A stretch of 64,000 bases of DNA from Nitrospira sp. (GTDB taxonomy: Bacteria; Nitrospirota; Nitrospiria; Nitrospirales; Nitrospiraceae). The stretch lies in contig JANDJI010000008.1 in the NCBI GenBank assembly GCA_024331125.1, forward strand, positions 24,350-88,349. The letters run 5' to 3'. Under the pieces are notes generated by a model, which searched no databases, was not told where the DNA came from, and saw nothing but the letters and a program-made list of their open reading frames with translations. This document shows positions 27,016 through 35,253 of the stretch, piece after piece (within the stretch, counting starts at the first letter, position 1; each line of letters opens with the position of its first letter). The translations under genes were made by a program, and so were the position numbers.

Positions 27016-27156
27016 ATGATCCCCATCTTGCAGGATATCAGAGCGGGGTTCTTTTTGGCCCTTGCCTTGGCGATGGTGGTATTGATTTGTACGATCGCCG
27101 GATTGGGAATGGTGCTACGACCGGTCCGCTGGTCTGATCGGAGAGAGTACCGATAG
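27016..27156 (+). CDS. 46-aa single-pass membrane protein
   Basis: A short gene with an excellent ribosome binding site (aaggagat, 5 bases before ATG 27016) and a clean stop at 27154-27156. The product starts MIPILQDIRAG, has one strongly hydrophobic helix (FFLALALAMVVLICTIAGLG, about residues 12-31) and a basic end (RPVRWSDRREYR), which predicts N-out/C-in insertion. No homologue is recognised. The good translation signal and the typical small-membrane-protein layout make it more likely real than chance. Confidence 0.6.
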   Translation: MIPILQDIRAGFFLALALAMVVLICTIAGLGMVLRPVRWSDRREYR

Positions 27157-27490
27157 CTCGTAGTCCGGTATTGTCCGATGGCATAGGGACGGGGGCTCAG
27201 GGTGAGACAGCCCTCATATTTCTCCTCAGTTTTCCTCAATGAGGCGGCTTCAGGTTCACGTTCTTCATCGATGCAATCCTCTTGCTGATTGTATAACCTT
27301 CGCAGGATCCCTGTAGTTTCAGCCATTTGCCGACAGAAGTCGGCCCAGAAGCGGTTTTTTTAATCGATGCTATATTTGTTGTGTTTGAGCCGGAAGTCCG
27401 CAAAACGACAGTTTCCGCCGTGTAGGTTGTGTATCGGTGCATGAGGAATTCAACGGGCGTGGAAAGTCTTGATCGGGAGGCAAGAAAGGT
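27157..27490. other. 334-base gap upstream of pal, with a hairpin and T-run
   Basis: No gene is seen. GCCGACagaaGTCGGC (27329-27344) is a perfect 6-bp stem with a tetraloop, followed 10 bases later by seven T (27355-27361). The distance is longer than in a normal intrinsic terminator, so it is only a weak candidate, on the plus strand, for ending transcription from the 27016 gene. Two minus-strand open frames here lack ribosome binding sites. Confidence 0.35.
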
Positions 27491-28114
27491 ATGAATCGAT
27501 TTGTCGCCGGGTCCGGTTCGGTTGTGGTTGCAGGGGCGATGCTCATTATGCTTCAAGGTTGCGGGACAAAATGGGTGCAATCCGACGGCGAACAAGCGGC
27601 TCCTCCCCTTTTAAATCAAGGGTCGGGAGGGGAGTTGCGAGGTTTTTCCCGCAATCCTCCGCAAGAGCGAGTGACCGGAGACGGCTCCGTGCCCGGCGCG
27701 TCTTCGATGGCGACCGCCCGCCGGTCGGCCGAGCGGACCAAAGAAGAGCTGGAGGCGGAACAAGCCGCGGCGGAAGCCGGTCTGCAGGACGTCTTTTTTG
27801 GTTACGACGAATGGACGGTGTCTCCGGCGGGAATCGAAGCGCTCGATCGCGATGCCGCCTACCTCAAGGATCACCCGGATGCGGTGTTAAGGGTCGAGGG
27901 TCATTGTGATGAGCGCGGCACGAGCGCGTATAACTTGGTGCTGGGAGACAAACGGGCCAAAGCCGTCCGTCGTTACTTGATTGAATCCGGTGTTGGCGAG
28001 AGGCGAATCGCGATCGTCTCTCTCGGCAAGGAACGGCCCTTCTGCTTCGATCATGACGAAGCCTGTTATCAGCAGAACCGCCGCGGCCATATGCTGCTCA
28101 ATCTGAAAAAATAG
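27491..28114 (+). CDS. pal: peptidoglycan-associated lipoprotein Pal (OmpA-like)
   Basis: Pal tethers the outer membrane to peptidoglycan with the Tol complex. It has 207 residues: a lipoprotein signal peptide ending in LQGC, an Ala/Glu-rich linker (about 75-95), then an OmpA-like domain with DVFFGYDEWTVS and the peptidoglycan-binding VEGHCDERGTSAYNLVLGDKRA segment. The linker before the domain is longer than in E. coli Pal. tolQRAB are not adjacent, so pal is separated from its usual operon here. A gggaggcaagaaaggt stretch supplies the ribosome binding site. Confidence 0.9.
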   Translation: MNRFVAGSGSVVVAGAMLIMLQGCGTKWVQSDGEQAAPPLLNQGSGGELRGFSRNPPQERVTGDGSVPGASSMATARRSAERTKEELEAEQAAAEAGLQDVFFGYDEWTVSPAGIEALDRDAAYLKDHPDAVLRVEGHCDERGTSAYNLVLGDKRAKAVRRYLIESGVGERRIAIVSLGKERPFCFDHDEACYQQNRRGHMLLNLKK

Positions 28115-28186
28115 CGACGGCGAGAGAGAGGAGCAAGAGAATCGTTTGCGGCTTCGGGCTGAGTCTTGGACGAATAGGTGACTGTG

Positions 28187-28585
28187 ATGGACTGGAGGAA
28201 GAGAAAAATCGCCTCAAAGATGGGAAGGCCGGCACAGGCGTCGTCCTGTTCGTCGGATAGACTTCAGGCTCGGGACCGACGCGACCAGCCACGATTTCAT
28301 GCCCAATTCCGCAGCAGCCTTTCCGGGCAGTCCCAGGAAGGGCATGGACGAACCATGGACATCTCGGCAGGGGGCTGCAAGATCGAGAGTGATCTGATGG
28401 TTGCGGAAGGGATGATTCTTGAATGTCGGATTCACGTTCCGGGGCTGGATTGGCCTTTGAGGATCGACGAGGCCATGGTCCGGTGGGCGGACGGCAAGAT
28501 ATTCGGTCTCAGCTTTTCCAAAATCAGTCCTCAAGAACTGGAAAAGCTCGAGGCGGTTCTCGACGACCTGGAGCACGAGGCATAA
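28187..28585 (+). CDS. PilZ-domain protein (putative c-di-GMP receptor)
   Basis: A 132-residue protein from ATG 28187; GTG 28178 is an alternative. After a basic N-terminus it carries the PilZ signature: RRDQPR (the RxxxR type) and, about 25 residues on, DISAGG (D/N-x-S-x-x-G), followed by beta strands ending in GLSFSKISPQE. These residues bind c-di-GMP in characterised PilZ proteins, so this should be a ligand-binding adaptor. No output domain is fused. It lies downstream of pal with a 72-base gap and may be co-transcribed. Confidence 0.85.
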   Translation: MDWRKRKIASKMGRPAQASSCSSDRLQARDRRDQPRFHAQFRSSLSGQSQEGHGRTMDISAGGCKIESDLMVAEGMILECRIHVPGLDWPLRIDEAMVRWADGKIFGLSFSKISPQELEKLEAVLDDLEHEA

Positions 28586-28903
28586 TCGAGGATAGGCTCT
28601 CTCCGATTCCATTGTCTCGAGCATTGTGTTGATCGACAGACGTCAAGGAGTAGAGAGTCGATAAAACGTTGCCGTGCGTCTTGAAATCGCCGGACTATTC
28701 CGACACACTGCTCTTCGATAGACCGCTCATCGAATCTACCCGCTCAACTTCGGACAAACGCCGTTGACAGGGGTGCCGCAACTATCAGAAAGTACAGCCC
28801 CCCCAAGATTCCGACGGTCATCGCCGGATAATGGAATCATGGAAGCGGTCGGATCTGCAGGTTCGGTGTTGTCGATGAGGGCCTGAAAAAGGAGGAAAGG
28901 GAA
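28586..28903. other. 318-base stretch without a gene
   Basis: No open frame with gene-like features is seen. TTGACA at about 28764-28769 is a perfect -35 hexamer upstream of the 28904 gene, but no good -10 follows at normal spacing. The sequence just before the next gene contains its ribosome binding site (aaggagg). Confidence 0.35.
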
Positions 28904-29065
28904 GTGGAACAACGCTATGTGGTGACGGTGAAGTTTCTCGTGGAGGCGGATTCGGCGGAAGATGCGGAGGAAATGATTGAAAGTGCGTGCGAGAAGGCGG
29001 CTGCATCATTCCCCGGGATGAGTTATGAGGGAATTGAAGATATTGAAGAGGGTGAGGAGGAATAA
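28904..29065 (+). CDS. 53-aa acidic hypothetical protein
   Basis: Starts at GTG 28904 with a strong aaaaaggagga ribosome binding site 7 bases upstream and ends at TAA 29063-29065. The product begins with a beta-like stretch (VEQRYVVTVKFLVEADS) followed by an Ala/Glu helix (AEDAEEMIESACEKAAASF) and ends in a very acidic tail (GIEDIEEGEEE). This strand-helix-strand layout resembles small conserved proteins rather than random sequence. Function unknown. msrA starts 88 bases downstream. Confidence 0.65.
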   Translation: MEQRYVVTVKFLVEADSAEDAEEMIESACEKAAASFPGMSYEGIEDIEEGEEE

Positions 29066-29153
29066 AAACCTCCGGCCGTGATCGTCGCCGGCGGACAAAC
29101 GTCTCGTCGGAATCGGAGATGCACGAACCGATTTTCTTTGAATTGCAGTCGAT

Positions 29154-29717
29154 ATGGATACAGCCCTCCGTTCAAATCAGCCTCGGTATGAAGTGGCGAC
29201 CCTCGCCGGAGGCTGTTTCTGGTGCCTCGAAGCCGTATTCGATCTGGTTCGAGGCGTTGAGTCCGTGGAGTCCGGTTACATGGGGGGAGCGACCGCCAAT
29301 CCGACCTATGAAGCGGTTTGCAGCGGTCAAACCGGGCATGCCGAAGCGGTTCGGATCACCTTTGATTCCGGGGTGATTTCGTATCGAGATCTCCTGGAAA
29401 TCTTCTTCGCGATGCACGACCCCACGACACTCAACCGGCAGGGCAATGACAGAGGGACTCAGTATCGTTCGGTCATTTTCTACCATCATCCGCTCCAACG
29501 GGAAATCGCCGAACAGATGATTCGCGATCTGACCGAACAGAAGCGATATCCAAACCCCATCGTGACCGAGGTAGTGCCGGCTTCGCAATGGTACGAGGCG
29601 GAGGCGTATCACCAAGAGTACTTTCAGCGAAATCCCTTCCAAGGCTATTGCCAGTATGTCGTGGGGCCGAAAGTGGCGAAGTTCCGTAAGGAACATGCCG
29701 ATCGCCTGAAGGCCTAA
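29154..29717 (+). CDS. msrA: peptide-methionine (S)-S-oxide reductase
   Basis: MsrA repairs oxidised methionine. It has 187 residues. The active-site GCFWC motif (catalytic Cys first) is at about residues 20-24, preceded by ATLAGG, and GYMGG, HAEAV, HDPTT and GTQYRS are all conserved. The C-terminus has FQGYCQYVV, with a Cys that may act in recycling. No MsrB domain is fused. Its last four bases overlap the 3' end of the minus-strand gene that follows (tail to tail). Confidence 0.95.
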   Translation: MDTALRSNQPRYEVATLAGGCFWCLEAVFDLVRGVESVESGYMGGATANPTYEAVCSGQTGHAEAVRITFDSGVISYRDLLEIFFAMHDPTTLNRQGNDRGTQYRSVIFYHHPLQREIAEQMIRDLTEQKRYPNPIVTEVVPASQWYEAEAYHQEYFQRNPFQGYCQYVVGPKVAKFRKEHADRLKA

Positions 29718-30148
29718 TCTCCGTTTGAGCTCCGGCCTGTCCACTTAGTCAGTACCTCTCGTATCGATCCGAACACAGGCGGTTTTTGGAAAATTTGGCG
29801 CGTGTGGAGCCGCACCTCCGCGTGAACCGGACAGAAGGGCCATTCGCCGGTCTGATTTCCTTGCACGTGCGCCACGATCGATGGGTTCGCGGGATCATCC
29901 GAAACCTGAGCGATGATCAAAGGGCTGTCGGGATCGAGCACGCAGGTGTCATCGAGGTGCCAGCCGGCAGTGTTCAATGGCGTAGTGAGCTGAACCCGTT
30001 GCTCTCCATCTGAAAAAACCGTATCACCCTCGCGAAGAGGACCGGTCGGAGCGAATGAATAGAGAATAAGCGGGGCGACCAGGATCATGGTCGCGACGAG
30101 ACCGATCGACCACAGCGGCGGTTGGGCCGGAGAGTGTTCGGAAGGCAC
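29714..30148 (-). CDS. hypothetical membrane-anchored protein, 144 aa
   Basis: From a GTG at 30148, preceded by aaggggagata, the product has one N-terminal hydrophobic helix (WSIGLVATMILVAPLILYSF) and a periplasmic beta-rich domain with two Cys (DDTCVLDPDS and WPFCPVHAEVRL) that could form a disulphide. The reading frame continues upstream without a good start. No family recognised. Its promoter would face away from the porin gene, and the PhoB-like repeats at 30228-30256 lie between them, so it may share that control. Confidence 0.6.
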   Translation of the reverse strand: MPSEHSPAQPPLWSIGLVATMILVAPLILYSFAPTGPLREGDTVFSDGEQRVQLTTPLNTAGWHLDDTCVLDPDSPLIIAQVSDDPANPSIVAHVQGNQTGEWPFCPVHAEVRLHTRQIFQKPPVFGSIREVLTKWTGRSSNGD

Positions 30149-30227
30149 TTCTATCTCCCCTTGATGAATCGTCCCGTATTCTATCCCAGAGGCGGACTCT
30201 CTTGCCCTCCTCTTAAAATTAACCAAC

Positions 30228-30256
30228 CTGTAACAGACCCGTCATCTCATCACAAT
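30228..30256 (+). promoter_or_regulatory. candidate PhoB/PhoP box upstream of the phosphate porin gene
   Basis: Three 7-base units spaced exactly 11 bases apart: CTGTAAC (30228-30234), CCGTCAT (30239-30245) and TCACAAT (30250-30256). Pho boxes are 11-bp-periodic direct repeats of CTGTCAT-like units. The element is about 75 bases upstream of a phosphate-selective porin gene. Confidence 0.55.
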
Positions 30257-30328
30257 CTTCTCGGCCTACCTAATCGCCTGCGGTTTATCCTTGGCGGTTT
30301 TGACAATGGACAAGAGGAGGAAGCGGGC

Positions 30329-31711
30329 ATGTTCTTGGGGCTGACGAACAAGAAAAGCCGGCGCTGGAGATGGATAGGGTTGTGTCTGCTCGTGGCGCTG
30401 AACATCGGAGAAAACGAAATGGCCCAAGCCGGTCACCTGGAAGACTTGCTGTTGGAGAAGGGGCAAATCACCATTGACGAATGGGTGGAACTTAAGGCGG
30501 AAGAAGAGCGACGGGAAAGTAAGATGTTCGAAGAAAGCCGCAGCGTGGGCGACACGCCCCTGACGGCCAAATGGTATGAAAAAATCAGCGCCCGAGGCTA
30601 CACGCAAATCCGATGGAATCGCTTGGGACAGCCCAATGGTGCGCTGGTGAGTGCGCAAGGTGATCGCTCGATAGGGGATAACAGTGGATTTTTCTTGCGC
30701 CGAGCTCGGTTAATCTTGAGCGGCCAGCCGCATGACCGGTTGTTCATCTATCTCCAGCCGGACTTTGCCTCGAGTGTCACGGGGGGGAACCACGTAGTTC
30801 AGCTACGGGATTGGTATGCCGATATCTTTCTTACAGAAGACAAGGAGTGGCGCATTCGGGCAGGCCAATCCAAGGTCCCATATGGATTTGAAAACATGCA
30901 GTCGAGTCAAAATCGTCTGGCGCTTGACCGCGCCGATGCCCTCAACAGTGCTGTCTTAAATGAGCGCGACTTTGGCTTCTTCCTCTATTACGCTCCGACC
31001 CATGTCCGAGCTCTGTTTCGGAAGCTGGTCGAGAGCGGTCTTAAGGGATCCGGCGATTACGGCATGTTGGGGGTGGGGGTCTATAACGGCCAGACGGCTA
31101 ATCAGGTTGAGATCAATGATAATAAACATGTGGTGGTGCGGGCCGCCTACCCCTTTGAATTTGCGAATGGTCAAATTGTGGAACTCGGCGCGAGCGCCTA
31201 CCATGGGAAGTTCGGTATCACGAAGACGCGCATTGTGCCGGAAGGCGGCGGCGCGGCCGCGATTCCCGTGGGGGGGACGACTTTTCTTGATGAACGAGTG
31301 GGAGGCTACTTTGTGATTTATCCGCAGCCGTTTGGTTTACAAGGTGAATACACGTTCGGGCATGGGCCGAGGTTGAGCGAGGATCGCCGTTCGATTAGTA
31401 CGAGGCCGCTCTATGGAGGCTACATCCAGGCGATGTACAACTACAAGTGTCCGGCCTACTGTCTGAGTGTGTGGCCCTTCATCCGGTACCAAGAATATCT
31501 TGGCGGCAGAAAGCATGAGGCGAATGCGCCGAGCCATCGCGTGCGGGAGCTTGAAATCGGGGCGGAGCTCCAGATCAATCCCAATCTGGAACTCACGGCA
31601 TCCTATTCCTGGACCGATCGGACCGCGTCCTTTGTCACAGAAAGGGACCCTGAACCGTATAAGAGTTACGCCGGCAATTTGATCCGATTCCAATTGCAGT
31701 TTAACTACTGA
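30329..31711 (+). CDS. phosphate-selective porin (OprO/OprP family)
   Basis: An outer-membrane beta-barrel of 460 residues from ATG 30329, which has gaggagg 8 bases upstream. A signal peptide (LCLLVALNIGENEMAQA) is followed by a helical stretch with an SLH-linker-like acidic coiled coil (KGQITIDEWVELKAEEERRE), then the barrel beginning GYTQIRWNRLGQ and the family's FFLRRARLILSGQ...PDFAS segment; the last strand ends in Phe-Asn-Tyr. OprP-type porins admit phosphate under starvation. The pst operon nearby and the Pho-box-like repeats upstream support this role. Confidence 0.88.
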   Translation: MFLGLTNKKSRRWRWIGLCLLVALNIGENEMAQAGHLEDLLLEKGQITIDEWVELKAEEERRESKMFEESRSVGDTPLTAKWYEKISARGYTQIRWNRLGQPNGALVSAQGDRSIGDNSGFFLRRARLILSGQPHDRLFIYLQPDFASSVTGGNHVVQLRDWYADIFLTEDKEWRIRAGQSKVPYGFENMQSSQNRLALDRADALNSAVLNERDFGFFLYYAPTHVRALFRKLVESGLKGSGDYGMLGVGVYNGQTANQVEINDNKHVVVRAAYPFEFANGQIVELGASAYHGKFGITKTRIVPEGGGAAAIPVGGTTFLDERVGGYFVIYPQPFGLQGEYTFGHGPRLSEDRRSISTRPLYGGYIQAMYNYKCPAYCLSVWPFIRYQEYLGGRKHEANAPSHRVRELEIGAELQINPNLELTASYSWTDRTASFVTERDPEPYKSYAGNLIRFQLQFNY

Positions 31712-31831
31712 CGGATGTGTGAAGCATGGTGGTCATGCGTGCGGCTTCAGATGTCTCAGGCGGACAACCCTGGTTCATGTTCGGCCTATGTAAGGGGATG
31801 GGCAAGCAAGAAGAAGTCTGGGCCGAGGCCT

Positions 31832-32575
31832 TCAAGAAGGGGGTTGGGCGGATGGGAGGGGATTGGGGGTGGCGGGCTCGCGGTTCTTCTCTAACAGGTG
31901 GGCCCTTACCTGGCTCAGCCGCACCACGAGCTCAGGCCGGTCTGACCGAAAGAGTCGGCTGAAGAATGAACCACTTTGTGGTGGAACAAGGGCTGCAGCT
32001 GGCTCAAAGTCCAGCTTGGCTCGCAACGGTGTGATGGATCGGAGTGGCATCAACCGGTCATCATGCGTGTCAGCCATTCCCAGGTCGGATGAATAGTGAG
32101 TCGGTGAACGGTAGTTGCTGACGATGATGTGGAGTTCGTCGCCGTCAAGGAAGAGCCCGCCCGATGTGATCCGCCTGATAATCGCGGTTTGGTGGACGGA
32201 TTGATAGAATGTCACGACCTGATCGGGAGTCGCCGTTTTCAATGCCTGGACAAGCAACGGCGCGAAAAAAATAACCTCGGCCGAAGTAAAGGCGGGGTGT
32301 CGAGGCGGTTCCTCGTCTTTGGGAAAGAAGGGCAGGGAGGGGATCAATTTGACCGGTTCGTTGATGATGATGCCTCGGAGAACGGCGGCCATTTCGACCG
32401 TCGTGAGGTCGGCTGGATGAGAGTGTCCTCCTCCTACGGTGTGATCGACTTCCAATCGGACAAACCGGGACGGACTTTCATAAATGGTTTGCGTGAGCAT
32501 CTGTGGGCTCTGACACGAGACCAAGCCAAGTCCCAACGCAATCCCGTACAGGGGTACCCAATGAAGACGATTCAT
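31832..32575 (-). CDS. lipoprotein of unknown function in the phosphate cluster
   Basis: A 247-residue protein with a clear lipoprotein signal peptide (YGIALGLGLVSC, lipobox LVSC). The body has no familiar motif; it contains a VVTFYQSVHQTAIIRRITSGGLFLDGDELHIIVSNYR segment, predicted alpha then beta, and ends in a Pro-rich tail (EPATPNPLPSAQPPS). It lies 90 bases downstream of the minus-strand PstS-like gene on the same strand, so it is probably co-transcribed and phosphate-regulated. No known Pst partner matches it. Confidence 0.72.
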   Translation of the reverse strand: MNRLHWVPLYGIALGLGLVSCQSPQMLTQTIYESPSRFVRLEVDHTVGGGHSHPADLTTVEMAAVLRGIIINEPVKLIPSLPFFPKDEEPPRHPAFTSAEVIFFAPLLVQALKTATPDQVVTFYQSVHQTAIIRRITSGGLFLDGDELHIIVSNYRSPTHYSSDLGMADTHDDRLMPLRSITPLRAKLDFEPAAALVPPQSGSFFSRLFRSDRPELVVRLSQVRAHLLEKNREPATPNPLPSAQPPS

Positions 32576-32665
32576 TCCTCACCGTTTACATGTGGGGTGG
32601 AGGACAGTGGAATTCGAAAGACCCATTCAGCTATCCCAGTTATCTGTGAATTTCGTCCCTATTCC

Positions 32666-33715
32666 TCATTGAGGCAGCTTGGCTGATTCGACGGGCCGTA
32701 CGGACTGAGGCCATATGGCCGAGAAACGATTCAGGACCTCAGTCGGAAGGGGGAAGAACCCTTCTTTGACCACGATTTCTTGACCTTCGTGACTGGTCGC
32801 AAACTTGACGAATTCCGACACGATGGCGGGCAACTCCTCTTTGGGAGACTTATCGACATAGAGATAAAGAATACGCCGTAGAGGATACGTCCCATTGATG
32901 GCATTTTCAAAAGTGGCTTCCACAAAGGACTCCCCTTCTCGCTCTGCGAGAGGAACCGGGTGGACGGTTGAGGTGCGATACCCGATGCCGCTATAGCCGA
33001 TCGCATAACGGTCCTTCATGATTTCCATAACAATCGACGCAGATCCCGGCTCCTCAATAAGCTTGGGACTAAATTCACCGTTGAAACACACTCTCTCGCG
33101 GAAGAAGGCGGCTGTAGCGGAACGGGAAACTCGCCCATACAGCCAAATATCTGCTTCTTTCCACTCGCCTTCCATGCCAAGCTGTCCCCATTTCGTAATG
33201 GGGCGATCATTGTGCCGTTTTTGTTCTTTGCAGAAGATAGCCTCCAACTGTTGAAATGTCAGGCCTGCGATGGGATTATCCCTGTGAACAAAAATCGCCA
33301 GGGCATCGGCCGCCACGGGCACTTCTGTCGGCTCATAGCCATGTCGCTTTTTGAATTCTGCAATTTCAGCGGATGTGAGCGGTCGTGACACGGCGATAAT
33401 CTGAGCTGTTTTTTCCAACAAGGCGGCGAGTCCTTCCTCGGATCCCGATCCCTTAATGCGGATGTCGACGTGGGGGTAAAATTCCTTTAATTTGAGTTCC
33501 CAATGCTTGGTGAGCGGTTGCATCGTGTCGGATCCGACAATCGTCAAGCTTCCGCTCATGGGGGAAGAACTTCGCACGTATGCATGGATATGAGGATCAG
33601 TTGTCGGTTTAAGCTGGGCCCATGCCGGCGTCGATGGTCCTATGCCAAGGCCCATAAGGGGTGCCATGAACAGAAAACCCATGATTTCCCGTGTCCGAAA
33701 CAGTGCCAGGCTCAT
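32666..33715 (-). CDS. PstS-family phosphate-binding protein (divergent copy)
   Basis: A 349-residue periplasmic solute-binding protein with a signal peptide (FLFMAPLMGLGIGPSTPAWA). GSLTIVGSDTMQPLTKHW and KGSGSEEGLAALLEKTAQIIAVSRPL are the phosphate-binding loops of the PstS-like (PBP-like-2) family, with SRSATAAFFRERV as the later Ser/Arg site. It differs clearly from the second PstS encoded divergently at 34176. A perfect aaggagga box precedes the ATG. A Pho-box-like repeat lies about 135 bases upstream. It may bind phosphate with different affinity or serve sensing. Confidence 0.87.
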   Translation of the reverse strand: MSLALFRTREIMGFLFMAPLMGLGIGPSTPAWAQLKPTTDPHIHAYVRSSSPMSGSLTIVGSDTMQPLTKHWELKLKEFYPHVDIRIKGSGSEEGLAALLEKTAQIIAVSRPLTSAEIAEFKKRHGYEPTEVPVAADALAIFVHRDNPIAGLTFQQLEAIFCKEQKRHNDRPITKWGQLGMEGEWKEADIWLYGRVSRSATAAFFRERVCFNGEFSPKLIEEPGSASIVMEIMKDRYAIGYSGIGYRTSTVHPVPLAEREGESFVEATFENAINGTYPLRRILYLYVDKSPKEELPAIVSEFVKFATSHEGQEIVVKEGFFPLPTEVLNRFSAIWPQSVRPVESAKLPQ

Positions 33716-33849
33716 ACGAGTTCCTCCTTTCCCCCCGCACGGTCGTTGAAATCATAGCCCAAACACGTCCCTTCATGAGCACCCAGCAAGATTCCATACG
33801 ACATGCTGACTGACTGTATGAGGCCCAAGTTACGCGAGCCAAACATCTC

Positions 33850-33866
33850 TGTTACAACCTTGTAAA
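33850..33866 (-). promoter_or_regulatory. candidate Pho box for the minus-strand PstS-like gene
   Basis: On the minus strand TTTACA (33866-33861) and GTAACA (33855-33850) are spaced 11 bases apart, the periodicity and TTnACA-like core of Pho boxes. It sits in the 460-base divergent region 33716-34175, which otherwise contains no gene. Confidence 0.45.
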
Positions 33867-33926
33867 CTGCGAGGGCTCCGCTTCTTGCTGCGAGTGGGTG
33901 TGATACCGCGAACCGCGAGGGGAAAG

Positions 33927-33953
33927 TTAACACAGAGTTAACACAACTGTCAC
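33927..33953 (+). promoter_or_regulatory. candidate Pho box for pstS
   Basis: TTAACA (33927-33932) and TTAACA (33938-33943) are 11 bases apart, followed by CTGTCAC (33947-33953), one base short of the same phase. CATAAG about 13 bases downstream could be the -10. The match to Pho-box spacing is good, and the gene served encodes a phosphate-binding protein. Confidence 0.6.
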
Positions 33954-34175
33954 GACCATGGAACAATCCATAAGTAAGTCCTTGGGCAGAGAGGAAAGGA
34001 AGGAATGGAGGTCAAGAATTCAACCGGTGGCCGGGTCGGCAATGTAAATAGCGAGGACCCATGAAGGATGAGATCAATTAAGGTTCTCGGAGAGACAGCC
34101 CACAGTTTCAGAGGTTCCCTCTGTTGCCCGGTTGATCGTCAATTGTCAGCATGATGCATGATGAAGGGAGGTTTC

Positions 34176-35183
34176 ATGTTCTCGATCCGTCTTGGGTGGT
34201 TTCTGATGATTGCCGGTCTCGCATGGGGCGGGGTTGGGAGTGACCCGGGATGGGCTACCCAAGCAAACCTTATTAAAATCGATGGGTCGAGCACGGTCTA
34301 TCCTGTGACGGAGGCCGTGGCTGAGGAGTTCCAAAACGCTCATCGCGGCAAGATCCGAGTGACCGTTGGGATTGCGGGATCGGGTGGAGGATTCAAAAAA
34401 TTCTGCCGCGGCGAGATCGATATCGCCGATGCCTCTCGGCCGATTTTGAAGGAAGAAATGGCGCTCTGCCAGAAAAACGGCATCACGTATTATGAGTTAC
34501 CCGTGGCTTTCGACGCGTTGACGGTGGCGGTCAGCCCGAAGAACACGTGGGTGGATTCGATGACCGTCGAGGAATTAAAGAAAATTTGGGAGCCGGCGGC
34601 GCAAAGCAAAATCATGCGGTGGAATCAGGTCCGCCCCACCTGGCCCGACGCCCAACTCGTGCTCTTTGGGGCGGGATCCGACTCGGGCACCTTTGATTAC
34701 TTTACCGATGCGATCGTCGGAAAGCCGAAATCCAGCCGGGGCGATTACACGGCGAGCGAAGACGATAACGTGTTGGTCCAAGGCATTGAACGCAATATAA
34801 ACTCGTTGGGGTACGTCCCCTATGCCTATTACGCGGCGCAACAGAAGAAACTCAAGGCCGTCGCGATCGTCGGAAAGAACGGACCCGTCTTACCGAGCGT
34901 TGAAACCGTGAGGGACGGCAGTTACCAGCCTCTGGCGCGCCCTCTCTTTATCTACGTAAATTCTGAAGCGGCGAAACGGCCGGAGGTGCGACAGTTCGTC
35001 GAGTACTATCTTACGGAGGGACCGAAGCTCATCACGGAGGTCCGCTACGTGCCGTTGCCGGATCAAGCCTACGGCATGGCCCGCGAGCGATTTGCAAAAG
35101 GCGTCGTCGGAACGGGGTTCGGGGGAGAGCCGGAGGTCGGATTGCCGGTCGAAGAGATCTTGAAACGTCCTCCGAAACAATAA
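34176..35183 (+). CDS. pstS: phosphate ABC transporter substrate-binding protein PstS
   Basis: A periplasmic phosphate receptor of 335 residues. ATG 34176 has gggagg 5 bases upstream and begins a normal signal peptide (LGWFLMIAGLAWGGVG); an ATG at 34158 lacks a ribosome binding site. The ligand loops are KIDGSSTVYPVTEAVAEEF, GSGGGFKKFCRGEIDIADASRP and GSDSGTFDYFTDAIVG. The form resembles the cyanobacterial SphX/PstS type. It heads the pstSCAB-phoU operon, and a Pho-box-like repeat lies about 220 bases upstream. Confidence 0.94.
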   Translation: MFSIRLGWFLMIAGLAWGGVGSDPGWATQANLIKIDGSSTVYPVTEAVAEEFQNAHRGKIRVTVGIAGSGGGFKKFCRGEIDIADASRPILKEEMALCQKNGITYYELPVAFDALTVAVSPKNTWVDSMTVEELKKIWEPAAQSKIMRWNQVRPTWPDAQLVLFGAGSDSGTFDYFTDAIVGKPKSSRGDYTASEDDNVLVQGIERNINSLGYVPYAYYAAQQKKLKAVAIVGKNGPVLPSVETVRDGSYQPLARPLFIYVNSEAAKRPEVRQFVEYYLTEGPKLITEVRYVPLPDQAYGMARERFAKGVVGTGFGGEPEVGLPVEEILKRPPKQ

Positions 35184-35253
35184 ATCGCGTTCCCTCATCA
35201 GTTTGGATTCTTCGGGCGCGCATCGAGATTCTCATGGTGCGGGCCGGTTCCTT

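Noticed and set aside
27329..27361. Intrinsic terminator before pal
   Set aside because: The stem is perfect but the T-run starts 10 bases after it, too far for a standard rho-independent terminator. Kept only as a note in the gap entry.
31726..31962. 78-residue frame after the phosphate porin
   Set aside because: Gly/Arg-rich, no ribosome binding site, and it overlaps the 3' end of a credible lipoprotein gene on the other strand.
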